This document shows, one piece after another, positions 12,934 through 23,318 of a stretch of 64,000 nt of DNA; within the stretch, counting starts at the first letter, position 1, and each line of letters opens with the position of its first letter. The notes below the pieces were generated by a model. The model worked only from the letters and a program-made list of their open reading frames with translations. It searched no databases and was not told where the DNA came from. Source of the DNA: Phragmites australis (taxonomy: Eukaryota > Streptophyta > Magnoliopsida > Poales > Poaceae). The stretch spans positions 12,459,001 through 12,523,000 of the forward strand of contig NC_084925.1 of the NCBI RefSeq assembly GCF_958298935.1, written 5' to 3'. Both the position numbers and the translations under genes were made by a program.

Positions 12934-13234
12934 CGTACTGTATGAGCTGGCTCCATGAATCCTGCTGGCCGAGTCCTTGGCTGCTGCTGCTGCTGTCATG
13001 CCACGGAGATGTGTTGGTTGTAGGCAGCGGATAGTGATTCGAGAGCAGCAGAGAGGAGAAGGAATGGAGAGGGGAAGAAGAGAGCGCGGTGGTGTTGGAC
13101 GGCATGAAAGGAGAAGGATGGTGCTGCTCCTCCAAGGGGGCCCTCAAATTATTCACGCTCCAACATCCATGGCCTGCTTCCCCCATAATCTCGCCCACTA
13201 GAGGTGATGATTTGTGGACGAGTCCCCTATCCAT
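5474..13234 (-). CDS. bHLH transcription factor, bHLH112/123/68-like, nine exons, complete
   Basis: Exons in coding order: 13234-12939, 12678-12393, 11922-11845, 11581-11513, 10119-10054, 9236-9135, 6124-6080, 5785-5741, 5629-5474 (stop TAG). All introns are GT-AG, and the joined frame is open for 380 codons. The start ATG at 13234 gives [15 protein letters not shown]; an upstream in-frame ATG (13285) and a later one (MGEAGHG) are alternatives. Serine-rich N terminus: [11 protein letters not shown] about 23-33, [21 protein letters not shown] about 92-112. Helix 1 ([20 protein letters not shown]) is about 223-242, the loop KTDTA, and helix 2 ([20 protein letters not shown]) about 248-267. The basic region ([12 protein letters not shown]...) lacks the usual His-Glu-Arg E-box residues, as expected for this atypical group. 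The C terminus has [19 protein letters not shown] and [11 protein letters not shown], hallmarks of the family. It is expected to be nuclear and dimeric; Arabidopsis relatives act in stress response and development. Which rice or maize gene is orthologous cannot be settled here. Confidence 0.93.
6151..7020. mobile_element. Non-autonomous CACTA element in bHLH intron 6
   Basis: The left terminus CACTACTCTCGAATAGG (6151) and the right terminus, reverse complement CAGTACTACAGAATAGG (ending at 7020), match well. Flanking triplets are GAT and CAT, an imperfect TSD. Subterminal arrays of 'cactgccggttc' and its inverse fill 6175-6450 and 6850-7005. There is no transposase ORF. A tRNA-like module sits inside (6671-6735). 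The element ends only 26 bp from the exon 7 acceptor. Confidence 0.75.
6671..6735 (+). repeat. tRNA-like A-box/B-box module inside the small CACTA
   Basis: TGGTGAGATGG (6675-6685) resembles an A box and AGATTCGAGTGCC (6718-6730) resembles a B box, about 33 bp apart. No cloverleaf or CCA-compatible acceptor stem is seen, so this is not a tRNA gene. Confidence 0.4.
7021..9134. other. Remainder of bHLH intron 6
   Basis: This is the upstream part of the 3-kb intron 6. It is mostly AT-rich single-copy-looking sequence with one (GA)n tract (8838-8863). Short ORFs here have no family motifs. No second gene was recognised. Confidence 0.5.
9699..9800. mobile_element. Short inverted-repeat element, bHLH intron 5
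   Basis: About 100 bp that begins GAGCTTGTTTGGATAGGAT and ends ATTATCCAAACCTCGGCTAAGCTC, an imperfect inverted pair. Internal phrases GGGATTAG and CTAATCCC are also inverted. It is likely a small MITE; the family is not assigned. Confidence 0.5.
11152..11400. mobile_element. Stowaway-like MITE, bHLH intron 4
   Basis: A 249-bp AT-rich unit. The right end reads ...ATTGGAGGGAG followed by TA, and the left end is TA plus CTGCCTCTGG. These are diverged inverted copies of the Stowaway terminus CTCCCTCCNTN with a TA target duplication (11150-11151 and 11401-11402). Size and composition fit the family. Confidence 0.7.
11769..11841. repeat. G17 + (GA)28 compound microsatellite beside the intron 3 donor
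   Basis: The G17 run (11769-11785) is followed by 57 bp of GA repeat. On the coding strand intron 3 begins GTCCTCTCTC, so the CT tract starts four bases after the exon 3 junction. Confidence 0.95.
12068..12232. mobile_element. MITE-like element with perfect 17-bp TIRs, bHLH intron 2
   Basis: The ends CAGTGTTACCTGGACAC (12068-12084) and GTGTCCAGGTAACACTG (12216-12232) are perfect inverted repeats enclosing a 165-bp unit. The interior holds two diverged copies of a 'tgccgaa...cccgaatccgagtcgg' phrase. The CAGTGTT start resembles hAT-type termini, but I could not find a clean 8-bp TSD. It lies between exons 2 and 3. Confidence 0.7.
12874..12930. repeat. (GA)28 microsatellite beside the intron 1 donor
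   Basis: 57 bp of perfect GA; CT on the coding strand. On the minus strand intron 1 begins GTACGTAT and enters the CT tract within eight bases of the splice site. Confidence 0.95.
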
Positions 13235-13818
13235 ATTCTCCTTTGATACGCTGATCTCTTTCTCTCCACACACAAGCAAGCACAAGCACTCACCCTCCTC
13301 TCTCTTTGCACACTCTCTCTAGCTTTTGCTCTCTCGATCTCCACGATCTCTTTGCAAGTCTGCTTTTTATTTGTTGAGGTCAACCTCTAGAGAGAGGAGG
13401 AGAAAGCATATAGGCCTTTGGAGGAGGGAATCTCAAGTGGCACTAGCTAGAACTTAGTGGAGTGGAAGAAGTTTGAAAGAAGGCATGCGTTTTATTTCGG
13501 CTCCCCTCCTCCGACTTTACTTGCTTCCTTTCCCTTGCCTGCCCTTTTTCTGACCCTTCGTTTTATTTATTTTTTGGGCCTCCTTTTGCTTATGAGAAGA
13601 AATGGGTCAGAGAAAGGTTTGGCTTGCATCAGGGCTCCAGGCTTTATTTAATAGTCTAATGAAAGGAGAATGGGAGGCACCCATACAAAGGGCATATCTG
13701 TTGAAATCAGTAGGTATTGCAACTATACGTGAGAATCGGTGTATAACTTTTCAAAATTCTTAACAAATTATTGGACATATAGAGGCCATTTATGTACATA
13801 ATATCAGGAGCAAACTCA
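13235..13818 (-). promoter_or_regulatory. 5'UTR / proximal promoter region of the bHLH gene
   Basis: About 580 bp separates the start codon from the old CACTA element. On the coding strand the first 150 bp upstream is GA-rich, which is common in plant 5'UTRs. A TATA-like TATTAAATA occurs on the minus strand near 13647-13655, about 415 bp upstream of ATG; CCTATATGC near 13409 is an alternative. The transcription start cannot be fixed from sequence. Confidence 0.4.
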
Positions 13819-15115
13819 CACTTACAAAATAGCTTATCACTACTGGTTCATAACTGACATCACTGCCAGTTTTTGAACCGACATTAAACAAGCAATAATG
13901 ATATTTCGAGTGTATCACCGTTGGTTCCGAAATTGACAGTTACAAAATCATCGTTGTTGATTCATGCAAGAACTGACAGTGAGAGTCTTATTATAACTAT
14001 CGGTTTATAACATGAGTCCGTAGTGATATTAGTATTATTATTATCAGTTAATACCACAAGCTGACGGTGATAATTACACTATCATTATCAGTTCTTAACA
14101 TGAACTGACGGTAATATTCTTATAATCACTGTCTATTTTTTGCTATGAACCGACAATGATAAATAATCGCCCCCACATATCACAACAATTCATAAATATC
14201 ACAATCTCAACAATTCACAAAAACAGATCACATATGTAGTTCATCATTCATCATTCTTGTACAGTTCATCACATACTTAGGTCAACACATGTAGTTCACC
14301 ATAGTTTTGCAACAAGCTTGCAATAAAGAATTGCAAGATTGTGAAACATCATTCATACATCATTTGTCTTTCTACTAGAAGGAGAGGTACTACCTAAGTC
14401 ACGAGTCTGCGATGAAGGAGACATTTGACGATTAAACATAGCCATAACTCAACATAATGGTTGTCCAGGTCATGAAACTCACTCTTTGGATTGATGACCT
14501 CTTCACTGAGGAAGCCAGGGAGATGTTCTTGAGTGGCTGTCATTAACGAATTGGAAAATTTAGTCCATGAACATGTATAGAAATTAAAAAAAATAGGCAT
14601 TTATATGTAACTACAAACCTATACATCATAGACATTTGTTGCCTCTATAAATCAACATATTATATTGTATTCCATCTCTCTTACGCTCTTCAGTGTGCCA
14701 TCACATCAATTTGGCATGATTTTTGTTCGTAAATGAACACTTCAACCGGGAGACTATAGGAAAATACCACAACACCATAGTGGGGGTCTTTTCTTCTTAT
14801 GCTTCATCCCAACATCATCGCTATCATTGAAGTTATCATCTTTGCGCTTGTACCGCGATGCTTTGCACACCAGACACCCATCCAAGTCCACATATTCTTT
14901 TAGATACAGGATACAGTGAGATTTTTTGTAGTTCCAATTTCAATGGGTAGACAAAAAAATTCCACTTGAGCATCCAAGTATGGATCAATGCCAACAAAAA
15001 TGTCTCAGAACAATGTTCGAGAGAAAAACTTTGTTAGAAATTAGCCCTTCTAAACAATGGCTGACAGAGACTCATAAGAGGGAGAGCGGTAGCAAAAATG
15101 AGAGGGATGTAGGGA
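13819..15115 (-). mobile_element. Old CACTA element, left fragment (3' part, minus orientation)
   Basis: Subterminal repeats of the 'tcactgccggttc' type occupy about 13830-14165. At 14390-14600 the minus strand encodes NFYTCSWTKFSNS and GFLSEEVINPKSEFHD, the C-terminal end of the TnpA/Ulp1-type CACTA protein also seen at 27120-27300. At 14780-14900 it encodes CLVCKASRYKR, part of TNP2. The left terminus (CACTTACAAAATAG near 13819) is degenerate and uncertain. The fragment stops at the GGA target site of the younger CACTA. Confidence 0.7.
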
Positions 15116-16054
15116 CACTACTATAGAACTGGGCTTATATGCCGGCCCATCACTGCCGGTTCCCTATGGACCGGCAGTGATAGGGAATCACTGCCGGTTC
15201 ATTAGCTGCGTGGGAAAAATCAATCATCGTGGCTTATGAACTAGCAGTGATAAGGGTTATCACTGCCAGTTGATGGATTGAGCGGACAGTGATGCATCCA
15301 CACTTATCACTGTCGGCTTAATCTACTCACCAACAGTGATATCTCAACATCACTGCCGGCGGAATATATGAGCCGGCATTGATATCCTCCTCTTCTCCAC
15401 CTTCTTCTACCTCGAGCTAACAGAGCCATTTTAGAACTCTCTCCCTCACAAAATCTCCTATGGCAACAACCACTTTGTTCCTTCTCCCGTATTGATTCCC
15501 CCACCACTCAGGCTCAATTTTGGTAAAGAAGGAGGTCTAGATGAGCTCTATTTAGCTATCAAAAAAATCCCTTCTTTCCTCTCTATTTGCTCATTTGCCT
15601 TTTCTTTATTTTTTAGGGCAAGTGAACTCTGAATTTTTCCCCAACAGCAAGCAAGCTTCTAGCAGGAGCTTCTTGAGTTCAAGTAAGTTGAAATCCCCAA
15701 GGTTAATCCTATATTTAGCATGTTAACTCAAAATGTTACCTGAAAAACCAAAGTTGATCTTATCCCTATAGAGACCTAGGCAAATCTTCAAAGTTGATCC
15801 TAATGAACCGTAGGAATAAATTTAGAAGTCTACAATATAGAAACTTTAGGTATGAGCATATTTATTTTTCATTATTAGTGAATTAGAAAAATTACCCATG
15901 ATATTTAGGTATGTAGCAAGATCCAATTTTATTTTTTATATTTTATTTAATTAGCAACCTCCGATATAGAAACTTTAGGTATGAGCGTATTTATTTTTCA
16001 TTTTTCCTTAATGAGTCCTAGATAAGGGTTGAATAATAAAGAAAATTTTTAGGG

Positions 16055-19000
16055 ATGGCACCAACAAATACTCATCGGAAGCGGACACGAAAGCATACAA
16101 AAGGCGGCTCCTCCAACCCGGGCCAATTGCCGGTAGCAGATGGCGAGGTAATTTATTTGTTGGTGATCGCAAAATCTTCTAGATATTTTGAATTTGGATT
16201 TACAATAATGATATAATTGTAGATGGACAAAAGATGGATGTACGATACGAGCCGTGTGAGCGCAGAGTACAAGAACGGCGTGGAGGGTTTCCTGGTAGCC
16301 GCCGCGGCACACAAGTCAAATACACAATCTCAATACATGTGTCGTCCATATGTCGATTGCGAGAACAAGAAGCAGTTCTCTACCATCCAGTAGATACATT
16401 CCCACTTGATGTCAAGGGGCTTTATGCCTGGCTATATTCATTGAAACGAGCATGGTGAAGCTGAGATCGTATAGGAAGGGCAATACATTGGAAAAGAAGA
16501 CGAAGACATATGTACTGATATGTCGGTTGATGAATACATCGATATATCGCCTACCGAAGATACGTTGGTCGATGATGATCTAGAGGAGATGTTGGCCGAC
16601 GTGGACGTCCATGATCTGGAGCAGATGTTGTGCGATGGGGAGGAGAATTTCACTAATGAAAGAGAGTTTCAAAAGTTCTAGCGTATGGTAGAGGACTTTA
16701 AAACACCGTTGTTCCCAGGCTACGAGAAGGAGCACACAAAGTTGCATATTGTGCTTTCATTGCTGCAATTGAAGGCAAGCAACGGGTGGTCTGATACAAG
16801 CTTCACAAAGTTGTTATTGTTGTTGAAGAAATTGCTTCCAAAGTAAAATGTACTGCTAGAAAACACGTACTAGGTCAAGCAGGTTGTGTGCCCATTCGAG
16901 TTGGAAGTACAAAAAATACATGCATGTCAAAACGATTGCGTGTTGTATCGCAGAGAGCATGCAGACTTGCAAGCGTGTCTCGTCTGTGGTGCAACACGGT
17001 ACAAGCGTGACGGTGATGATATCGATGGTGAGGGAAAGAAGAAAAGGCGTCCCGTGAAGGTGATGTGGTATTTTCCTATAGTCCCCTGTTTGGAGCGTTT
17101 ATTCACGAACAAAAGGCATGCTGAACTGATGCGATGGCACATTGATGAGCGCAAGGATGATGTAATGCTAAGACACCCCACTGATTCTACGCAGTGGAGA
17201 AGCATCCATAGGAAATATAATAAGCCCTTTGTAGAAGATGTGAGGAATATAAGATTTGGGTTGAGTACGGATGGGATGAATCCATTTCGCAACATGAGCA
17301 GTAGTCATAGCACTTGGTCTGTGACTCTATGTATCTACAAGCTTCTTCCTTGGTTGTGTATGAAGTGGAAGTATATTATGATGCCGGTGCTGATACCAGG
17401 GCCAAGGCAATTTGACAACGATATTGATCTACCTAAAACCATTAATGGAAGATCTTGTAATACTGTGGAACGATGATGTACAGGTATGTGATGCATACAA
17501 ACAAGAGAACTTCACCCTACGTGCAATGTTGTTCGTAACAATCCAAGATTGGCCAACCCTTGGTAACCTATTGAGCCAGACTGTCAAAGGCTACTATGCA
17601 TGCGTGCATTGCTTGGATGAAACAGAGAGCCTGTGGCTGAAGAATAGCCAAAAAATAGTGTACCTAGGTCATTGTAAATTTCTTCCCAAGGATCACCTGT
17701 ACGCAACAACAAAAGAGCTTTTGATGGGAAAGTTGAGACTTGATCACCTCCTAAGAATCACACTGGGAGGCAGGTATATGAGATGGTAAAGGAACTTAGG
17801 GTTATCCTTGGAAAGGGACGCGGGAGTACACTGGTTCCGAAGTATAATCTTAGAGCTCCTATGTTAAAAAAGAAATATGTCTTTTATGACTTAGCATATT
17901 GGCCGGATTTGGTGGTTCAACACGCAATCGATGTTATGCACATTGAGAAGAACGTGTGCGATAGCTTGATTGGTACGTTACTAGACATACCTGGCAAAAC
18001 AAAGGATACACTCCAAACATGGAAGGACTTGAAATGTTTGAAACTCAGACATGATCTACATCCCGAAGAGATAGAAGAAGGCGACAAATATCTTGGCCTC
18101 GCTAGCTACAATCCGAGCAAGGCAGAGAAAATTGCAATGTGCAAGTGCTTGCATGGAAACAAAGTTCCATCCGGTTACTCCTCCAACATAAAGAGACTAG
18201 TAAACATGAAAGACTTAAAATTAACTGGCATGAAGACTCATGATTGTCATGTGATGATGACACGGATGGTTCCAATTGCAATTAGAGGTATTTTACCGCC
18301 GAAGGTCCGAAACCAAATCATAAAGTTGTGTTCATTCTTTAACGCAATATCACAGAAGGCCAATGATCTGGCCAAGCTAGATAAGCTGTAGGAAGACGTG
18401 ATCGAGACTCTATCCCAGCTTGAGGCGTTGTTCCCTCCATCATTTTTTGATATCATTGTGCATCTCATTATTCACATTGTGAAAGAGATACGGATTCATG
18501 GCCCTGTGTTTCTGCATCAGATGTACCCTTTCGAGAGGTTCATGGGAGTTCTTAAGAAATATGTTCGTAACTGAAATGAGCCAGAAGGCTCTATGGCCGA
18601 GGGCTAGGGAACCGAGGAGGTCATTGATTTATGCGTTGACTACATGAATCTCAAATCGATTTGTGTGCCTGTATCTCACCATGAGGGGATGCTACAAGGG
18701 AAAGGGACGATAGGTGCAAACTCATTTGACCTAACGACCCTATTTCATTCACGCAAGTATATTTCATAGTTCTGCAATAATCAGTTGTAGTGGACCCATA
18801 TGTTGAAGAACACCAGAAGATGCTACACATCAGAAACCCAGGGAAGTTCGATGTTTGGATCGCGTGAGAGCACCAAGATCATATTGGTGCTTGGTTATGT
18901 AGACATGTGATGGAGAAGCAGATAGAGTGTGCTCAGTTGAATGTGTTGGCTCACGGATCGTCAACTGCAATCTTCACATTCCAAGGATATGACATAAATG

Positions 19001-19496
19001 GCTATACATTTTATATGAGACCTTAGGATAATAAGAGCTCCAACTAAAATAGCGGTGTCCGTATAGATGCCTACGACTGCAATGGAAATAGGGAGACCTA
19101 CAGATTCATAGAGGAGATCTGGGAGCTTGACTATGGAGTGTTAAAGGTTCCTCTTTTCTGGTGCCAATGGGTCAAACTCCAGGGGGTGTGAAGATCGGCA
19201 AGTACGATATGACTACAGTGGACCAAAAACTCGTTGCATACAGGAAAGAACCATTCGTACTTGCGAATGATGTTATGTAAGTCTTCTATGTAAAGGACCT
19301 AGACCCGGCTAACAAGCAGGAGCGCAACGTAGTTCTTCAAGAAAAAAGAAGGATTATCGGAGTGGAGAATGTTTTTTACGAGGAAGACTATAATCAATTC
19401 GATGTGCTACCTCATTTCGGAGAGAACGTCGACCTAGGTTTCATGGAAGACACCAACAAACTTCTCTATGTACGCCATGATCATAATGAAGGGTGA
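16055..19496 (+). pseudogene. CACTA transposase TNP2 (degenerate)
   Basis: Exon 1 (16055-16147, 31 codons, MAPTNTHRKRTRKH...) is joined by a GT-AG intron to 16223, where the transposase-associated domain starts (MDKRWMYDTSRVSAEYKNGV, with YVDCENKKQFS). An in-frame TAG follows at 16391-16393, with more stops near 16470, 16680 and 16843. The best-preserved tnp2 core is 16886-18391: a zinc-binding-like CLVCGATRYKR, RPVKVMWYFPIVPCLERLF, the catalytic-region phrase FGLSTDGMNPF, QDWPTLGNLL, VHCLD, and IDVMHIEKNVCDSLIGTLLDI. DUF4218-like (MYPFERFMGVLKKYVRN, near 18520) and DUF4216-like (ERNVVLQEKRRIIGVENVFY, near 19320) C-terminal parts follow in other frames. The protein normally cuts and joins element ends in the nucleus. 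This copy cannot make it. Confidence 0.85.
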
Positions 19497-20085
19497 ATCA
19501 TTAAGACAAAGTAGCTAAATTGTATTAATTACTATGTATGAATTTGTTTTAGATGCAATTATACCTCACTTTTGTTATGGAAGCTTCAATTTGTAGTGGC
19601 GATGGTGGAGGATGTCTTTATTATTGAGCATATTGATTTTGATTTTTAATAATGAATTAGAAATTTTTAATGATTTAAAATATTTATCGATGAAATTAAT
19701 ATATATAGGAAGCTCCAATTATATATTTTAATTATACCTCACTTTTGTTATGGAAGCTTCAATTTCTCTGCGCGCGTGCGTGAAACTAAAACAAATTGAA
19801 CCAGGAAATTATACCTCACTTTTGTTATTTTAATGTTTTATTGAATTAGAAAATTGAACCAGGAAATTTAGGTATATACAAAACTTAATTTTGGTATATA
19901 GCAAGTTAAAATTTAAATAAATACGTATTAGGATTTTAGGTCAATAGAATGTTAATAAACATAGATATTATAAACTCAATATAAAACTCTTGAGTAGCGC
20001 AGCGGTTTGTTCTGTTTTACTTGGTGCAGGTCATGGGTTTGATTCTTTGTGCACGCACGAAACTAAAACAAAGTTTTTGCACCCT
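19497..20085. other. CACTA internal spacer with short direct repeats
   Basis: AT-rich sequence. The phrase TATACCTCACTTTTGTTATG recurs at about 19560 and 19733, with a shorter copy at about 19810. No ORF of note is present. A tRNA-like module lies at the end (19989-20050). Confidence 0.6.
19989..20050 (+). repeat. tRNA-like A-box/B-box module
   Basis: GTAGCGCAGCGG (19993-20004) resembles an A box and GGGTTTGATTC (20035-20045) a B box. It lies just upstream of a second type of CACTA subterminal repeat. It is not a complete tRNA. Confidence 0.4.
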
Positions 20086-20275
20086 CCGGCACCAGTAGTG
20101 AAAGGGGTTTCACTGTCGGTGGACATATTAGGCCAGCTGTGAAACTACTTTCACTGTTGGTGGATTTATTGAGCCGGCAGTGAAAGTAGTTCACTGTCTG
20201 TCGTCCTTTTGAGTTGGTAGTGAAGGTACCCTTTCACTCTGGTGAGTATATTGAGCCGGCAGTGAAAGCCCTCCT
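20085..20275. repeat. CACTA-type subterminal repeat array of a different subfamily
   Basis: Repeated 'tttcactgtcggtgg' and 'ttgagccggcagtgaaag' units in both orientations. They differ from the element's own subterminal units and lie in its middle, so they are probably the remnant of another CACTA inserted here. No matching terminus was found. Confidence 0.5.
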
Positions 20276-20727
20276 CGATAAAATGGCTCGATGCCCACGC
20301 CCTCTGATACTTGGAAATTTTTTCCCTTCCCTCTTATGCCCTCGAACGAAACGCCTCCCAACGCAAAGGAGCCCATGCCACCAGAGGACCACGAGCCCGA
20401 GCCCGCTGTCCCTATCCTCCTCAATGTTGTCATCCTCCTCCCCACCGCCATTGTCGTCCTACTCCTCAGCGCATTCCTATCCTCCTCTACACTGTCATCC
20501 TCCTCGCCGGCCAACGCTCCTCCCGACTCCAGTGGCCTCCTCCTTGGCCCACTCTCATCTTCGATTTGCAGTCCTCCACGACTTCGGCCGCCTCCTCCTC
20601 GACTCCGACCGCCTCCTCCCCGGTGACGACTGTTGTAGCCGTGCTGAGTAGTCATCCCCCTCTCGATCGAGCCATCGTAACCGGTGCTCCGGTCAAGTCA
20701 TGTGATGCCCCTCCCTTCTTCTCTCTG

Positions 20728-20798
20728 TGATGCCAGCCATCGTGCCGCTGTGATGCCCGTCCATCGTGCCGCTGTGATGCCCGTCCATCGTGCCGCTG
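20728..20798 (+). repeat. 24-bp tandem repeat, three copies
   Basis: The unit TGATGCCCGTCCATCGTGCC + GCTG occurs at 20751-20774 and 20775-20798, with a diverged first copy at 20728-20750. It lies at the end of a C-rich segment (20280-20730) whose ORFs on both strands have low-complexity Pro/Ser content only. Confidence 0.75.
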
Positions 20799-21562
20799 TC
20801 ATGTCGCATTGTGCAATAAGATGCATTCATATATCACATTTGCTCATATTTTTCCTAAATTGATGGATATTTGTCACTTTGTTCCTAGTGAGTTAGAAGG
20901 GCTTGATTATACAAACTTGAACAGAATGGAGACTAAACGAGCAAAACTAAATTATAGTGGTTTCCATGCAGAAATTTGATGGCCTTATGGGCTTACACTG
21001 GTTTCTTTTTTGTAGTAAGTTGTGGAGATTCTTCTCTAGTTTATTGCTTTGTATGTTTTATTTTTTTTGAAATGCAGTGAGAATGGCATGTAGATATAGA
21101 ATTACTGACATGGAGTTGTGCTAGGCACAACTATTTGGATTACCAAGCTTGTATTTATCCTATTTGGCATAGTTTAACTCCTGTTATGTGTTGTATTAAA
21201 AATTGCACCGTTTTCATACTTGTTTTACCATTTTTTGAAAATGATGAAATTAGAGAACTATTTACCATATATATGATTGCAAAGCTCGACTAGGATGGTT
21301 AGTATATAAGCACCTTACATGTCTTTTCACTATCCCAATTGAGCTTGCAGTCGTATATAATTATCTCTATAATCTGATGCAGATCAATCAAATAATAGAC
21401 TCTTTGTTGGATGGTGATTGCACATGATGTTGGTGACTAATTTTTGTTTTTGTTTGTTGCTTTTCTTCTTACACACCCTAATGTATAGATACTGATGTTA
21501 TGCTTATTTTAGTGCTGATCAATGCACTGTCAAATGAGTTTGTATGAAAAGCACTGCCCAGT

Positions 21563-23276
21563 TGTAGGGAAAATGGCCGTATTAGGCTATGTTTGTGATT
21601 TTGGTGATTAATGACAACATAGTCAATGGGACTAACATGTTTGTCAAGAATATATGTTGGTAGGTCTGATGGATGCAATACATGAAGAAGTCACCGAAGC
21701 TGGAACAAAGAGAGGAATAAATTGGACTTGTTCCATAAATTTTGATGTGATCAAATGGGATGTATTTCTATATAATCTTGTAGAGCTCTTCACAAGCTTT
21801 CCATAGATCCCAAGATCGTCAAAATCGGAGTTCGGATCGAAACGTTATACCTAGAATACACAACACTGTTCTGCTTACCTAACCGGACAATCCGGTGTTC
21901 ACATCAAAAATAGTCTAGTGCTACACAGGATAATCCGGTGAGAACAATAAAAAACAGTTCAGTGTTCATAGAAAATTTGAAGCAAAGTATTTTGCCTCAT
22001 CGGATGATCCGGTGTTCACAAAATGAACACACCGGACTATTATTTCCAGAGAGCTCCAAAATGAACATATGCACATAGGATAATCCGGTGCATTTGTCTG
22101 GTGTTCAGTGAGTTATCACAGGATAATCCACTGTTCACAGATGAGTCTGAGTGGGTTCCAATGGCTAGTTTCTTCTGCAATACCACCGGATGATTCGGTG
22201 TTCACAAAATAGACACACTGTGCTATTATTTCCAGAGAGCTCCAAAATGAACATATACACATAGGATAATCCAGTGCATTTGTTCGGTGTTTAGTGAGTC
22301 ATCACAGGATAATCCGGTATTCAAAGAGGCTTGAGTGAGTGTTTCAACGGCTAGTTTGTGAGAGTGTACTCACCGGATGATCTGGTGTTAGTACTACTGT
22401 TCTCACCGGATCATCCAGTGTTAACAGCTTTTCAGAGCCATTGGGTTAACGGCTAGTGCGTGGTTAGACGCTATAAATACCCATCTACTCAGTCATTTGA
22501 TGGTGTGGCGTGCAGCTGGAGTTCAGAGAAGTTCATATACACCTGAAAAGATATCCAAACAACTAAAGTGCTTAAAGTGATCATCCAAGGCAAATTAAGC
22601 ACAAGATTAGAGAGTGATTAGTGCTTATAGGCCTAGAGAGTGTGTGGTGCTAGGTGATTGCTGCCTAGAGAGTGGATCAAGGAGTGACCCAAGCTTGTAC
22701 CTCTTGGTACGCCGGTGTCTTGGAGTCTTGGTGACTCGTCGGCAACTTGAGCCGAAGTTGCTCAAGCTTGTTGACCCTCCAACTTGGTGTGGAGCGGCGA
22801 CGAGAAGCGTGTACGGGGATGCAAATACCCTTGCCTTGGTGGCTCAAGCTCCAAAGTGATCATGGCGGCAAAGAACTAAAAGAGAGGCTAGTGGTGAGAC
22901 CTTACCTTGGTGGTTTGGTGGCTCATCCGGGTGGAGGCCTTGTCTTTGTGACTCGGTGGCTCAAGAGCTGTGACCGGGTGCCGACCGGGAGCATATCCTT
23001 TGTGGAGCTCTAACGTGGACTAGGGGTGGCATTTATGTCATCGACACCACAGGAAAAAAATCTTTGTACCGAGTTTACTCTCTCTACCTTATTTACATTT
23101 CCGCATTTACCTTCTTAGATAGGTTGCAACCGTTTTGATCGGTAGAGTAGACACACTAGATAAACCTAGAATATATTTAGATAGAAATTAATATAGGTTT
23201 ATCTTTTTTTTTTTGGAGCCAAAATAGTTCTAAGTGTCCTAATTCACCCCCTCTTAGGACGTCACCGATCCCTACA
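21563..23276 (+). mobile_element. Solo LTR (Copia-type), inserted in the CACTA
   Basis: It begins TGTAGGGAAAATGG and ends CCGATCCCTACA, with perfect 5-bp TSDs CCAGT (21558-21562 and 23277-23281). It is 1714 bp. The plus orientation is taken from a TATA-like CTATAAATACC near 22470 and from similarity to the minus-strand Copia at 48620-52439. The 21880-22440 part holds about eleven 'CCGGAtnatCCGGTG' dyad units. It ends 42 bp upstream of the viroplasmin-like ORF. Confidence 0.85.
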
Positions 23277-23318
23277 CCAGTATATCATTATGCCTATTAT
23301 CTGAAATTTAGGACCACT

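Noticed and set aside
12740..12958. ORF with long Arg-Glu (RE) repeat
   Set aside because: It is a translation of the (GA)28 microsatellite in the bHLH intron 1.
20191..20730. Overlapping long ORFs on both strands (Pro/Ser-rich and Gly/Arg-rich)
   Set aside because: They mirror each other through low-complexity C-rich sequence; no family motif and the location is within the CACTA spacer.
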